Source: Stenotrophomonas sp. 169
GTDB taxonomy: Bacteria > Pseudomonadota > Gammaproteobacteria > Xanthomonadales > Xanthomonadaceae
Reading direction: 5' to 3'
DNA length: 64,000 bases
Assembly (NCBI RefSeq): GCF_014621775.1
Contig: NZ_CP061204.1
Span: forward strand, 392,501-456,500
Position 1 is the first letter of the stretch; every line of letters starts with the position of its first letter. The notes under the pieces were generated by a model that was given only the letters and a program-made list of their open reading frames with translations, did not search any database and was not told where the DNA came from. This document shows, piece after piece, positions 29,134 to 37,315 of this stretch. Both the position numbers and the translations under genes were made by a program.

Positions 29134-30087
29134 TTACCTGTTGGCGACGGTCTCGCCCGGCTCTGGCGGTGTGATGCCGGCGGCGGCCAGATGGGTGCGC
29201 GCGCGCAGGCGCTCGTCGATCACCGAGGTCATCACCGCACCCACGAAGAACACCACCATCGCGTAGTAGATCCAGACCAGCGAGATCACCAGCGCGCCCA
29301 TTGATCCATACGCACTGCCCGGCGCAACCTGGGCGATGTATACGCCGATGCCGTAGCGACCCAAGGCGAACAGCGCCGAGGTGATGGCGCCGCCGATGAA
29401 GGCCTGTCGCCACGCCACGCGCCGGTCGGGCAGGTAGTGGTACATGAAGGCGAAGGCCACGGTGTACAGCAGCAGGGTGCTGAGGTAACCCAGTGCCGGC
29501 AGCAGCGAGGGCAGCTGGGCAAACGCCACCTGCAGCATCGTGGTGGCGGTCATGGAGACGACCAGCAGGAAGCCCAGCGCCAGCACCACGCCGAAGGAGA
29601 AAACACGCTTGCGCAGCCACGCCGCCAAGCCATCCAGGCGCTCGCCACTGGTGCGGAAGATCAGGTTCAGTGCGTTCTGCAACTGCGCGAAGACCGCGGT
29701 GGCACCGATGAACAACAACAACGTGCTCCAGATGCCGGCCAGCGATCCGATGTTGGGCTGGTTGTCGGCGTTCTTCAGCACGGTCTCGGCGACCGTCGCC
29801 ACGCTGCTGCCGGCCGCCGTTGCGATCTGATCAACCAGCGCCTGCTGTGCGGGCGGATACAGCGAGGCGGTCAGCCACAGCAGCAGCACCAGCAGCGGGG
29901 CCATCGACAGCAAGGCATAGAAAGAGACTGCGGCGGCCTGGCTCAGCACGTCGACTTCGATGAAGCGGTTGATCACCGCCATCGGGAAGCTGCGCTGCAG
30001 CCGGTCGACATATTTGCGCAGCGGCGCGGGCACAGGGCTGTGCGCGGTGGCGGCGGGGGCCGCGGGGGTGTGGGTCGGATCGGACAT
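29134..30087 (-). CDS. YihY/BrkB family inner membrane protein
   Basis: A 317-residue membrane protein with about six helices. The motif AAAVSFYALLSMAPLLVLLL near residue 50 and the GGAITSALFALGRYGIGVYI segment are typical of the YihY/BrkB family, once called ribonuclease BN by mistake. The function is unproven. It lies between yqeY and dnaG on the same strand. The N-terminal 25 residues are Pro/Ala-rich and cytoplasmic. Confidence 0.88.
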   Translation of the reverse strand: MSDPTHTPAAPAATAHSPVPAPLRKYVDRLQRSFPMAVINRFIEVDVLSQAAAVSFYALLSMAPLLVLLLWLTASLYPPAQQALVDQIATAAGSSVATVAETVLKNADNQPNIGSLAGIWSTLLLFIGATAVFAQLQNALNLIFRTSGERLDGLAAWLRKRVFSFGVVLALGFLLVVSMTATTMLQVAFAQLPSLLPALGYLSTLLLYTVAFAFMYHYLPDRRVAWRQAFIGGAITSALFALGRYGIGVYIAQVAPGSAYGSMGALVISLVWIYYAMVVFFVGAVMTSVIDERLRARTHLAAAGITPPEPGETVANR

Positions 30088-30139
30088 GCGGGCTGTTTTA
30101 CCAGCCGCAGGTCGAAGAAAGGGTGAAGCGCGAAGCGAA

Positions 30140-30216
30140 GGTAGCGCCGAGCCCTGCTCGGCGGCTTTCCCTTGAAGCGTTCTGACCCTGTCCGCCGAGG
30201 GTGGCGCGGCGCCACC
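30140..30216. repeat. REP dimer between yihY and yqeY
   Basis: GGTAGCGCCGAGC palindrome at the left and a diverged inverted partner ending GCGCCACC at the right, about 30 bp apart. It splits an otherwise compact minus-strand gene group. Confidence 0.7.
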
Positions 30217-30242
30217 AGGGCAGAAGTGCGCAGGCGTTTACG

Positions 30243-30689
30243 TCAGCCCGCGAGCTGCTGCTTGACCAGCTTGGACACCAGGCCCATATCGGCTTGGCCG
30301 GCAAGCTTCGGCTTCAGCGCGCCCATCAGCTTGCCGATGTCGGCCGGGCTGGCAGCGCCGGTTTCGGCAACGGCCGCCTGGATCGCCGCGATGATATCCG
30401 CTTCGCCCATCTTGGCCGGCAGGTAGCGCTCGATCACCACCATTTCCTCGCGCTCGATCTGTGCCAGATCTTCGCGGTTGGCGGCTTCGTACTGGCTGAT
30501 CGAGTCCTTGCGCTGCTTGACCATCTTGTCCAGCACGGCAATGACGGCCACGTCGTCCAGTTCGATACGCTCGTCCACTTCCTTCTGCTGGACGGCGGCC
30601 TTGATCAGGCGGACCACACCCAGGGTGTGCTTGTCGCCGCTCTTCATGGCGGCCTTCATGTCGTCGTTGAGCTGCAGCTTCATGCTCAT
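30243..30689 (-). CDS. yqeY: GatB/YqeY domain protein
   Basis: A 148-residue protein made of one helical YqeY domain, related to the tail of the amidotransferase subunit GatB. Motifs LGVVRLIKAAVQQKEV, QRKDSISQYEAANREDL and ERYLPAKM are typical. The exact role is unproven, though an aminoacyl-tRNA link is presumed from the fold. The start at 30689 has GAGGTG upstream; a second Met lies two codons later. It follows rpsU in the conserved order, with a terminator-like hairpin between them. Confidence 0.88.
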   Translation of the reverse strand: MSMKLQLNDDMKAAMKSGDKHTLGVVRLIKAAVQQKEVDERIELDDVAVIAVLDKMVKQRKDSISQYEAANREDLAQIEREEMVVIERYLPAKMGEADIIAAIQAAVAETGAASPADIGKLMGALKPKLAGQADMGLVSKLVKQQLAG

Positions 30690-30752
30690 GGGGCACCTCG
30701 TGTGTCGATGGTCGGGCAGATAGGGGCATCGGGAACGGATTCCCGGGAACGC

Positions 30753-30785
30753 AAAAAGCCGGCGACGCTTGCGCGTGCCGGCTTC
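30753..30785 (-). terminator. Terminator or attenuator after rpsU
   Basis: AAGCCGGC/GCCGGCTT hairpin with AAAAA at the left, read as UUUUU in the minus-strand transcript. It lies between rpsU and yqeY, so it probably makes rpsU mRNA more abundant than the downstream genes. Confidence 0.7.
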
Positions 30786-30830
30786 AACCTCACCGCGACA
30801 GGCAGGACCTGTCGCCATGAGTGCGTCCGA

Positions 30831-31046
30831 TCAGTACAGGCGCTGACGCTTGGTAACGTCGCGCGACGAACGGCGCAGCTGACGCTTTACTGCAGCAGCA
30901 GCCTTGCGCTTACGTTCCTGGGTCGGCTTTTCGTAGAACTCGCGCTTACGGGTTTCGGCCAGCACACCGGCCTTTTCGCAAGTGCGCTTGAAGCGGCGAA
31001 GAGCAAACTCAAAAGGTTCGTTCTCGCGGACTTTGACGCTGGGCAT
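30831..31046 (-). CDS. rpsU: 30S ribosomal protein S21
   Basis: A 71-residue basic ribosomal protein. It starts [20 protein letters not shown] and ends in an Arg/Lys-rich tail, as in other S21 proteins. GGAG precedes the ATG at 31046. It is the first gene of the rpsU-yqeY-yihY-dnaG group and has a near-consensus promoter. Confidence 0.97.
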
Positions 31047-31096
31047 GGAATCTCCGGACACTGTGTAGAACCGGGTCTATACCCGGCGAGCCGCAC

Positions 31097-31124
31097 ATTA
31101 TAGCGGCGGTTCGATAAACTGCAA
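31097..31124 (-). promoter_or_regulatory. rpsU promoter
   Basis: On the minus strand, TTGCAG (31119-31124) and TATAAT (31097-31102) are 16 bp apart. The -10 is a perfect consensus. The leader to the rpsU start is about 45 nt and contains a CCGGGTATAGACCCGG hairpin. Confidence 0.75.
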
Positions 31125-31214
31125 GCGCCCCTGCCTGAATACGGGCCGGTTTTCTTGCATCTCAAGGGACTGCATCGCCCCTGAGGAGCACGCAGGGGGC
31201 GCATAATACACCAC

Positions 31215-32240
31215 ATGAGAGTCCTGGGTATTGAATCTTCGTGCGATGAGACCGGCGTGGCGGTGTATGACACCGACCTGACCGGCATCGAGGCCCTGCG
31301 CGCCCACGCGGTGTACAGCCAGATCGCGTTGCACGCCGAGTACGGCGGCGTGGTGCCTGAACTGGCCAGCCGTGACCATGTGCGCAAGTTGCTGCCGCTG
31401 ATCCGGCAGACGCTGGACGAGGCCGGGATGGGCGTCAACGACATCGACGGGGTGGCCTACACGGCTGGCCCCGGGCTGGTCGGCGCGTTGCTGGTCGGCG
31501 CCGGCGTGGCCCGTTCGCTGGCATGGGCATTGGACGTGCCGGCGGTGGGTGTACACCATATGGAAGGCCATCTGCTGGCTCCGCTGATGGAAGACGACCC
31601 GCCGCAGGCCCCGTTCGTGGCGCTGCTGGTATCCGGTGGCCATACCCAGCTGGTGGCGGTGGACGCCATCGGCCGGTATCGCTTGCTGGGCGAGACCCTG
31701 GACGATGCCGCCGGCGAAGCCTTCGACAAGACCGCCAAGATGATGGGGCTGCCGTATCCGGGCGGTCCGCAGTTGGCCGCGCTGGCCGAACAGGGGCGTC
31801 CGGGTGCGTTCCGCTTCTCGCGGCCGATGACCGACCGGCCCGGGCTGGATTTCAGTTTTTCCGGATTGAAGACCCAGGTGCTGCTGGCATGGCGCGACAG
31901 TGACCAGACCGAGCAGACCCGTGCCGACATCGCCCGCGGCTTTGAAGACGCGGTGGTGGAAACACTGGTGATCAAATGCGGCCGCGCGCTGGAGGCGGCA
32001 GGCACCAATGTCATCGTCGTGGCCGGTGGCGTGGGGGCGAACAAACGCCTGCGCGTGCGCCTGCAGGAGATGGCGTCCAAGCTGGGCGGCCGTGCCTGTT
32101 TTCCGCGTCCGGCGCTGTGCACCGACAACGGCGCGATGATCGCCTTCGCCGGCGCGCTGCGGCTGCAGGCCGGCCAGCACACTCCGCCGCGCGTGGACGT
32201 CACTCCTCGTTGGGACATGGCGACGCTGCCGGCTGTGTAA
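31215..32240 (+). CDS. tsaD: tRNA N6-adenosine threonylcarbamoyltransferase
   Basis: A 341-residue ASKHA-fold enzyme that transfers the threonylcarbamoyl group to A37 of ANN-decoding tRNAs, working with TsaB and TsaE. The metal-binding [11 protein letters not shown] motif, the N-terminal [16 protein letters not shown] and the [10 protein letters not shown] segment are diagnostic. It is divergent from rpsU. CATAAT at 31202-31207 looks like a -10 box only 7 nt before the ATG, and there is no Shine-Dalgarno, so the mRNA may be leaderless. Confidence 0.96.
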   Translation: MRVLGIESSCDETGVAVYDTDLTGIEALRAHAVYSQIALHAEYGGVVPELASRDHVRKLLPLIRQTLDEAGMGVNDIDGVAYTAGPGLVGALLVGAGVARSLAWALDVPAVGVHHMEGHLLAPLMEDDPPQAPFVALLVSGGHTQLVAVDAIGRYRLLGETLDDAAGEAFDKTAKMMGLPYPGGPQLAALAEQGRPGAFRFSRPMTDRPGLDFSFSGLKTQVLLAWRDSDQTEQTRADIARGFEDAVVETLVIKCGRALEAAGTNVIVVAGGVGANKRLRVRLQEMASKLGGRACFPRPALCTDNGAMIAFAGALRLQAGQHTPPRVDVTPRWDMATLPAV

Positions 32241-32460
32241 GGAAACGCGGTTGTTGATCAGCGCATGTCGCATACGCCTTGTACAAACGTGACAAGTTGA
32301 AGTTCATCGATCAACCGGTTTCCGACGCTTGGCCGTGATGGCCCGGCAGCGCCTGAAATGATCGAATGAGCCGTCGCAGCGGGCTACCCGTTCACGCCCC
32401 GTCCCTGCACCCCACGCCCGGTCCCGTTACCATGGCCGCCTCATTCGCTGGGCATCGGGC

Positions 32461-32817
32461 ATGGACAAGGTATTCATCGAAGGGCTGGAAATCGACGCCC
32501 TGATCGGCATTTACGATTGGGAGCGCCGTATCCGCCAGACGCTGGTGTTCGACCTGGAAATGGGCTTCGACAATCGCCGCCCGGCTGCCAGCGACAACAT
32601 CGAGCACACGCTGAACTACAAGGCGGTGAGCAAGCGGCTGGAAGAGTACGTGCGTGCTTCTGACTTCGGCCTCGTGGAAACCCTGGCCGAGCGCTGTGCC
32701 GAGATCGTCCTGCAGGAGTTCGATGTGCACTGGCTGCGGCTGAAACTCAGCAAGCCCGGTGCCGTACGCGGCGCCCGTGCCGTCGGCGTGATCATCGAGC
32801 GCGAACGCGCGCCCTGA
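32461..32817 (+). CDS. folB: Dihydroneopterin aldolase
   Basis: A 118-residue enzyme of folate synthesis that cleaves dihydroneopterin to hydroxymethyl-dihydropterin and glycolaldehyde. GIYDWERRIRQTL holds the substrate-binding Glu, LVETLAERCAE is the second family motif, and KLSKPGAVRGA contains the catalytic Lys. Its TGA stop is part of a truncated REP sequence. The 220-bp gap between tsaD and folB shows no other gene. Confidence 0.93.
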   Translation: MDKVFIEGLEIDALIGIYDWERRIRQTLVFDLEMGFDNRRPAASDNIEHTLNYKAVSKRLEEYVRASDFGLVETLAERCAEIVLQEFDVHWLRLKLSKPGAVRGARAVGVIIERERAP

Positions 32818-32859
32818 CGGCCAGTAGTGCCGACCGGTAGTGCCGACTTCAGTCGGCAC
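32815..32859. repeat. REP elements after folB
   Basis: A truncated TGACGGCCAG half at 32815, directly joined to GTAGTGCC, then a complete GTAGTGCCGACTTC palindrome with matching right arm at 32837-32859. Confidence 0.7.
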
Positions 32860-32922
32860 GCGATCTCCCGGCACACACCCCCGACAACCCGAAACACAAC
32901 TGAACAGCAGGAGACACAACTG

Positions 32923-34185
32923 ATGGTGGATGCGGTAGTAATCGTGAACTGGCTGGACAAGCTGCAGGATTCCCTGGCGCCCTACCCGGGTGCGTATCTC
33001 GGCCTGATGCTGTCGGCGCTGGTGATCGCCGCGTTCGTCGCCAACTGGGTCACCAAGCGCATCCTGCTGCGCGGCCTGCGTCGCCTGATCGCCCGCTTGC
33101 CCGGTGCCGATTCCGGCCGTGGCAGCAACGTCATGCGGGTGATCGCACGCCTGTCCAACGTCGTACCCAGCCAGGTCATCGCCTCCGGTATCACCTATGT
33201 ACCGGACCTGCCGGCGGGCTTGGTCGCCTTCATCGTCGCCGCCTGCCAGGCATGGGCGATCCTGACCGTCTCGCTGGCGATATCGCATGCGCTCGACGCC
33301 GCCAACGATCTGTACGAGCGTCGGCCGGACGCGCGCAACAAGCCGATCAAGGGCTACCTGCAGGTGGCGAAGATCGTCATCTTCGCCATCGCCGGCCTGG
33401 CGATCGTGGCCACCCTCGCCGGTGTCGAGCTGCGCTACCTGGTGACCGGCCTGGGTGCCGCCACCGCGGTCCTCATGCTGGTCTTCCAGGACACCATCCT
33501 GTCGTTGGTCGCCAGCGTGCAGATCAGCGGCGACGGCCGGATCCGCCTGGGCGACTGGATCGAAATGCCCAGCCAGAATGCCGATGGCGATGTCATCGAT
33601 ATCGCCCTGCATACGGTCACTGTGCAGAACTGGGACAAGACCATCACCACCATCCCGACCAAGAAGCTGGTGACCGAGTCCTTCAAGAACTGGCGCGGCA
33701 TGCAGGAGTCCGGTGGACGGCGGATCAAACGCTCGCTGTACCTGGACCAGCACAGTGTCGGCTTCATGGCGCCGGAAGTCCGCACCCGCATCGGCCACTT
33801 CGCGCTGCTGGGCGACTACCTGAAGACCAAGGAAGAGGAATTGGCAGCCTGGAATGCCGAGCTTCGCGAACGCGGCGCCGACGAGATCAACAGCCGCCGG
33901 GTCACCAACCTGGGCACGTTCCGGGCGTACGTGGACCGCTACCTGCGCAGCCACCCCGGTATCAATACGGACATGACCCTGATGGTGCGCCAGCTGGAGC
34001 CGACCACCGAGGGCCTGCCGCTGGAGCTGTACTGCTTCACCCGCAGCACGGCATGGGTGGAATATGAGGGCGTGCAGTCCGACATCTTCGACCATTTGCT
34101 GGCGGTACTGCCGGCCTTCGGCCTGCGCGTATTCCAGTCATCCAGCGACGCCATGCTGATGACCGCCCGCGACGCTGCCCGCTGA
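32923..34185 (+). CDS. Mechanosensitive channel, YbdG/MscM-type
   Basis: A 420-residue MscS-family channel. About five hydrophobic helices are followed by the pore-lining helix and the beta domain with MLVFQDTILSLVASVQI, RIRLGDWIEMPSQNADGDVI and HTVTVQNWDKTITTIPTKKL. The last motif and overall length match the E. coli YbdG (MscM) subfamily rather than small MscS. Such channels open under membrane tension and protect against osmotic shock. CAGGAG precedes the ATG at 32923. Confidence 0.9.
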   Translation: MVDAVVIVNWLDKLQDSLAPYPGAYLGLMLSALVIAAFVANWVTKRILLRGLRRLIARLPGADSGRGSNVMRVIARLSNVVPSQVIASGITYVPDLPAGLVAFIVAACQAWAILTVSLAISHALDAANDLYERRPDARNKPIKGYLQVAKIVIFAIAGLAIVATLAGVELRYLVTGLGAATAVLMLVFQDTILSLVASVQISGDGRIRLGDWIEMPSQNADGDVIDIALHTVTVQNWDKTITTIPTKKLVTESFKNWRGMQESGGRRIKRSLYLDQHSVGFMAPEVRTRIGHFALLGDYLKTKEEELAAWNAELRERGADEINSRRVTNLGTFRAYVDRYLRSHPGINTDMTLMVRQLEPTTEGLPLELYCFTRSTAWVEYEGVQSDIFDHLLAVLPAFGLRVFQSSSDAMLMTARDAAR

Positions 34186-34285
34186 TAGGCCGGGTGCTTT
34201 AATCTGACCCCCTGGCCCTGCGGCCAAACGCACAGACCGGGTCCACATGAACGCAGAAGATGCGCACATATGGACCCGATACCGA

Positions 34286-34313
34286 TAGAATGTCGGCACT
34301 GAAAACGTTTACA
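34286..34313 (+). promoter_or_regulatory. Predicted GH3 promoter and LacI-type operator
   Basis: TGAAAACGTTTACA at 34300-34313 is a near-perfect palindrome centred on CG (six of seven pairs match), the classic shape of a LacI-family operator. TAGAAT at 34286-34291 is a possible -10 box, so the operator would lie just past the start site. AAGGA and the GTG start codon follow within 15 bp. The regulator is not in this window. Confidence 0.65.
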
Positions 34314-34326
34314 TCAAGGACACCCG

Positions 34327-36501
34327 GTGGCTTCCGAACGTATCGAATCCCTCATTGCACAGATGACCCTGGAAGAAAAAGTGGGTCAGCTGGGCGTGTT
34401 CGCCGACATGGTTCGCCCCTTTGCACCGGATGTGAACCCGGAAGCCAACGTGAGCAACGCCGACCAGGTGCTGCAGCAGGTCCGTGAAGGCAAGGTCGGC
34501 TCGCTGTTCAACGGCGTGGGCGCCGAACTGGGCCGCCGCATCCAGCAGGTTGCGCTGGAAGAAAGCCGCCTGGGCATTCCGGTGATCCTGGCGGCCGATG
34601 TCATCCACGGCATGCGCACCGTGTTCCCGATTCCGCTGGGTGAAGCAGCCAGCTTCGAGCCCGACCTGGCCCGCCGCACCGCGCGTGCCACGGCGGTGGA
34701 AGCGACGGCCGCCGGCCTGCACTGGACCTATGCGCCGGCGGTGGACATCGCACGCGACCAGCGCTGGGGCCGTGGTGCGGAAGGCGCGGGCGAAGACGTG
34801 GTGCTGGGCTGTGCGTTCGCCGCTGCCCGCGTGCGCGGTTTCCAGGGCGATGACCTGCGTGCCGACGACGCACTGCTGGCCACGCCGAAGCATTTCGCTG
34901 CCTACGGTGCAGTGATGGCGGGCATGGAATACAACATGGTGGACATCTCGCCGCAGACCCTGCGCGACGTGCACCTGCCGCCGTTCAAGGCCGCCTTCGA
35001 TGCCGGTGCAGTCACCGTGATGTCCTCGTTCAACGACATCAACGGCGTGCCCGCCAGTGCCAATGCGGAGCTGCTGACCGACATCCTGCGTGGTGAGTGG
35101 AACTTCCCCGGCGTGGTGATCTCCGATTACACCGCCGACATGGAACTGGTGGCACACGGTTATGCCGCCGACGACCGCGACGCCACGGCCAAGGCATTCA
35201 CCGCCGGGCTGGACCTGAGCATGCAGAGCGGCTTCTATGCCGAACACCTGCCGGGCCTGGTGGAAAGTGGTGAAGTGCCGATGTCGGTGCTGGACGAAGG
35301 GGTGCGTCGCATCCTGTGGTTGAAGGAAACCATCGGCCTGTTCGACAACCCGTACCGTTCGCTGGATCCGGCACGCGAAGCCGATGACGCGCACATCGTG
35401 GCCCATGACGCGCTCTCGCGTGATGCGGCGCGCCGCTCCATCGTGCTGCTGAAGAACGAACACGCCGCCTTGCCGCTGCGCAAGACCGGCCAGAAGATCG
35501 CGCTGATCGGCCCGTTCGTGCAGGACCGCGAGAACATCGAAGGCTGCTGGACGCTGTTCGGTGACAAGGAACGCTATGTCGACCTGGAAACCGGCGTGCG
35601 CGCGGCCATCGCCGACGACGCGCAGCTGGAAGTGGTGCCGGGTTGTGACCTCGAAGCGGCCGTCAGCGGTGGCATCGAAGCAGCGGTAGCGGCTGCCCTG
35701 CGCGCCGACGTGGTGGTGCTGGCACTGGGCGAACCGCAGCGGTACAGCGGCGAAGCGCAGTCGCGCGTGGAGATCACCCTGCCGCCCGCGCAGCAGGCGC
35801 TGGCCGAAGCGGTGGCGATGACCGGCAAGCCGCTGGTGGTGCTGCTGCGCAATGGTCGCGCGCTGGCCCTGCAGGGCGCGGTGCGCAATGCGCAGGCCGT
35901 GGCCATCACGTGGTATCTGGGCACGCAGACTGGCCACGCCGTGGCCGATGTGCTGTTCGGTGACTACAATCCGTCCGCACGTCTGCCGGTGAGCTTCCCG
36001 CAGGTGTCCGGCCAGCAGCCCTATTTCTACAACCATCCGCGTACTGGCCGCCCGGAACTGCCGACCATGTCGGAGTTCAAGGCACGCTGGCGCGAGATCC
36101 CGAACGAGCCGCTGTACCCGTTCGGTCATGGCATCAGCTACACCAGCTTCGCCTATGGCGTACCGCAGTTGAGTGCAGCCCGCCTGGGCTGGGATGACAC
36201 GCTGACCGTCACCACCACGCTGACCAACACCGGCAGCGTGGCCGGCGAAGAAGTGGTGCAGCTGTACGTGCATGACCGCGTTGCCAGCCGTGTGCGCCCG
36301 GTGCGTGAGCTGAAGGATTTCCGCAAGGTCATGCTGCAGCCGGGCGAGTCGGTCGAGGTGGCGTTCACCGTGCACCGTTCGCAGCTGGAGTTCACCGGTC
36401 GCGACAACGTGCTGCGCGCGGAGCCGGGGCTGTTCGACCTGTGGGTGTGTGCCTCGGCGATCAGTGGTTCACCGGTGCAGTTCGAGCTGCTCGCGGGCTG
36501 A
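34327..36501 (+). CDS. bglX: Glycoside hydrolase family 3 beta-glucosidase
   Basis: A 724-residue GH3 enzyme. The (beta/alpha)8 N-domain is followed by the (alpha/beta)6 sandwich and a C-terminal fibronectin-III-like domain (from about residue 620). The catalytic nucleophile is Asp267 in VVISDYTADME; ADVIHGMRTVFPIPLGEAAS and LLATPKHFAAYGA are substrate-site motifs. It resembles BglX but starts at a GTG directly with MASERIESLIAQMTLEEKVGQ and has no signal peptide, so it is predicted to act in the cytoplasm on imported oligosaccharides. A LacI-type operator lies just upstream. The symbol is by similarity only. Confidence 0.88.
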   Translation: MASERIESLIAQMTLEEKVGQLGVFADMVRPFAPDVNPEANVSNADQVLQQVREGKVGSLFNGVGAELGRRIQQVALEESRLGIPVILAADVIHGMRTVFPIPLGEAASFEPDLARRTARATAVEATAAGLHWTYAPAVDIARDQRWGRGAEGAGEDVVLGCAFAAARVRGFQGDDLRADDALLATPKHFAAYGAVMAGMEYNMVDISPQTLRDVHLPPFKAAFDAGAVTVMSSFNDINGVPASANAELLTDILRGEWNFPGVVISDYTADMELVAHGYAADDRDATAKAFTAGLDLSMQSGFYAEHLPGLVESGEVPMSVLDEGVRRILWLKETIGLFDNPYRSLDPAREADDAHIVAHDALSRDAARRSIVLLKNEHAALPLRKTGQKIALIGPFVQDRENIEGCWTLFGDKERYVDLETGVRAAIADDAQLEVVPGCDLEAAVSGGIEAAVAAALRADVVVLALGEPQRYSGEAQSRVEITLPPAQQALAEAVAMTGKPLVVLLRNGRALALQGAVRNAQAVAITWYLGTQTGHAVADVLFGDYNPSARLPVSFPQVSGQQPYFYNHPRTGRPELPTMSEFKARWREIPNEPLYPFGHGISYTSFAYGVPQLSAARLGWDDTLTVTTTLTNTGSVAGEEVVQLYVHDRVASRVRPVRELKDFRKVMLQPGESVEVAFTVHRSQLEFTGRDNVLRAEPGLFDLWVCASAISGSPVQFELLAG

Positions 36502-36634
36502 CGCGATCAACGCGCCTGCGGGCGCGTTGCACGGGTCTGCCAACACGGCGCGCACGCGTCTGCGGCCCCTCATGCATGCCCGGCTCACGTTGGCCGGGCT
36601 AGGCTGGTGGCGACCGATTCTGACGGAGTCACCG

Positions 36635-37249
36635 ATGCGCCTGACACGACGTTTCTCATTGCCGTTGCTGCTTGCCAGCCCCTTGCTGCTGGCCGCCTGC
36701 AGCCCGTCCACCGCGCCACCGGCTGTTGACGAAGCCGCGCCGCCGCCGATGACGGGCGCAGCGCCTGCACGGCCTGACACGCCGACGCCCCCGCCGATGA
36801 CGGCTGCACCCGACGACCGCACTGCGTCTGCCGTGGAGTCCGGGCCCAACGCACCGGCGGACGCCGCAGCGCAGGATGCCGGCCAAGCGCGTACCCGCAT
36901 CGAGCGGGTGCTTGGGGATGCGGACAGCTATGAACGCGTATTCAAGGCGCTGCAGCAGGGCGTTGCCAGCGAAGACCGTGCCGCGGTCGCCACGCTGATG
37001 CGCTATCCCTTGCGTGTCGAAACCGCAGCCGGCAAGCGCGAAATCGCCGATGCTGCAGCGTTCCAGCGCGACTACGCACAGATCATCACCACGCCGGTAG
37101 CGCAGGCGATCGCCGCGCAGTCCTTCGACACCGTGTTCGCGAACCAGCAGGGCGTGATGATCGGCAGCGGCCAGGTCTGGTTGAACGGCACGTGCGTCGA
37201 TCAGGCATGCAGCCGCAGCGACGTGAAGGTCGTGACCATCCAGGAGTAA
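36635..37249 (+). CDS. Lipoprotein of unknown function
   Basis: A 204-residue lipoprotein with lipobox LLAAC (Cys22) and a long Pro/Ala/Thr linker (to about residue 85). The C-terminal globular domain contains RIERVLGDADSYERVFKALQQ, then LMRYPLRVE and GSGQVWLNGTC. The last part resembles small NTF2-like or DUF-type domains but I cannot name it. Two cysteines near the end (GTCVDQACS) may form a disulphide. A perfect hairpin CAACGCGCC-TGCG-GGCGCGTTG at about 36507-36528 lies between bglX and this gene. Confidence 0.65.
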   Translation: MRLTRRFSLPLLLASPLLLAACSPSTAPPAVDEAAPPPMTGAAPARPDTPTPPPMTAAPDDRTASAVESGPNAPADAAAQDAGQARTRIERVLGDADSYERVFKALQQGVASEDRAAVATLMRYPLRVETAAGKREIADAAAFQRDYAQIITTPVAQAIAAQSFDTVFANQQGVMIGSGQVWLNGTCVDQACSRSDVKVVTIQE

Positions 37250-37268
37250 CGCGCGTCCCGCGAGGGGC

Positions 37269-37309
37269 GGGGTCGGATCGTCTTCGCGCTGCGAAAGGGA
37301 TCCGACCCC
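37269..37309. terminator. Inverted repeat between convergent genes
   Basis: A perfect 11-bp inverted repeat (GGGGTCGGATC / GATCCGACCCC) with a 19-nt loop, between the stop codons of the lipoprotein and sugar dehydrogenase genes. There is no T tract, so termination is only suggested by its position. Confidence 0.4.
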
Positions 37310-37315
37310 GGTTGC

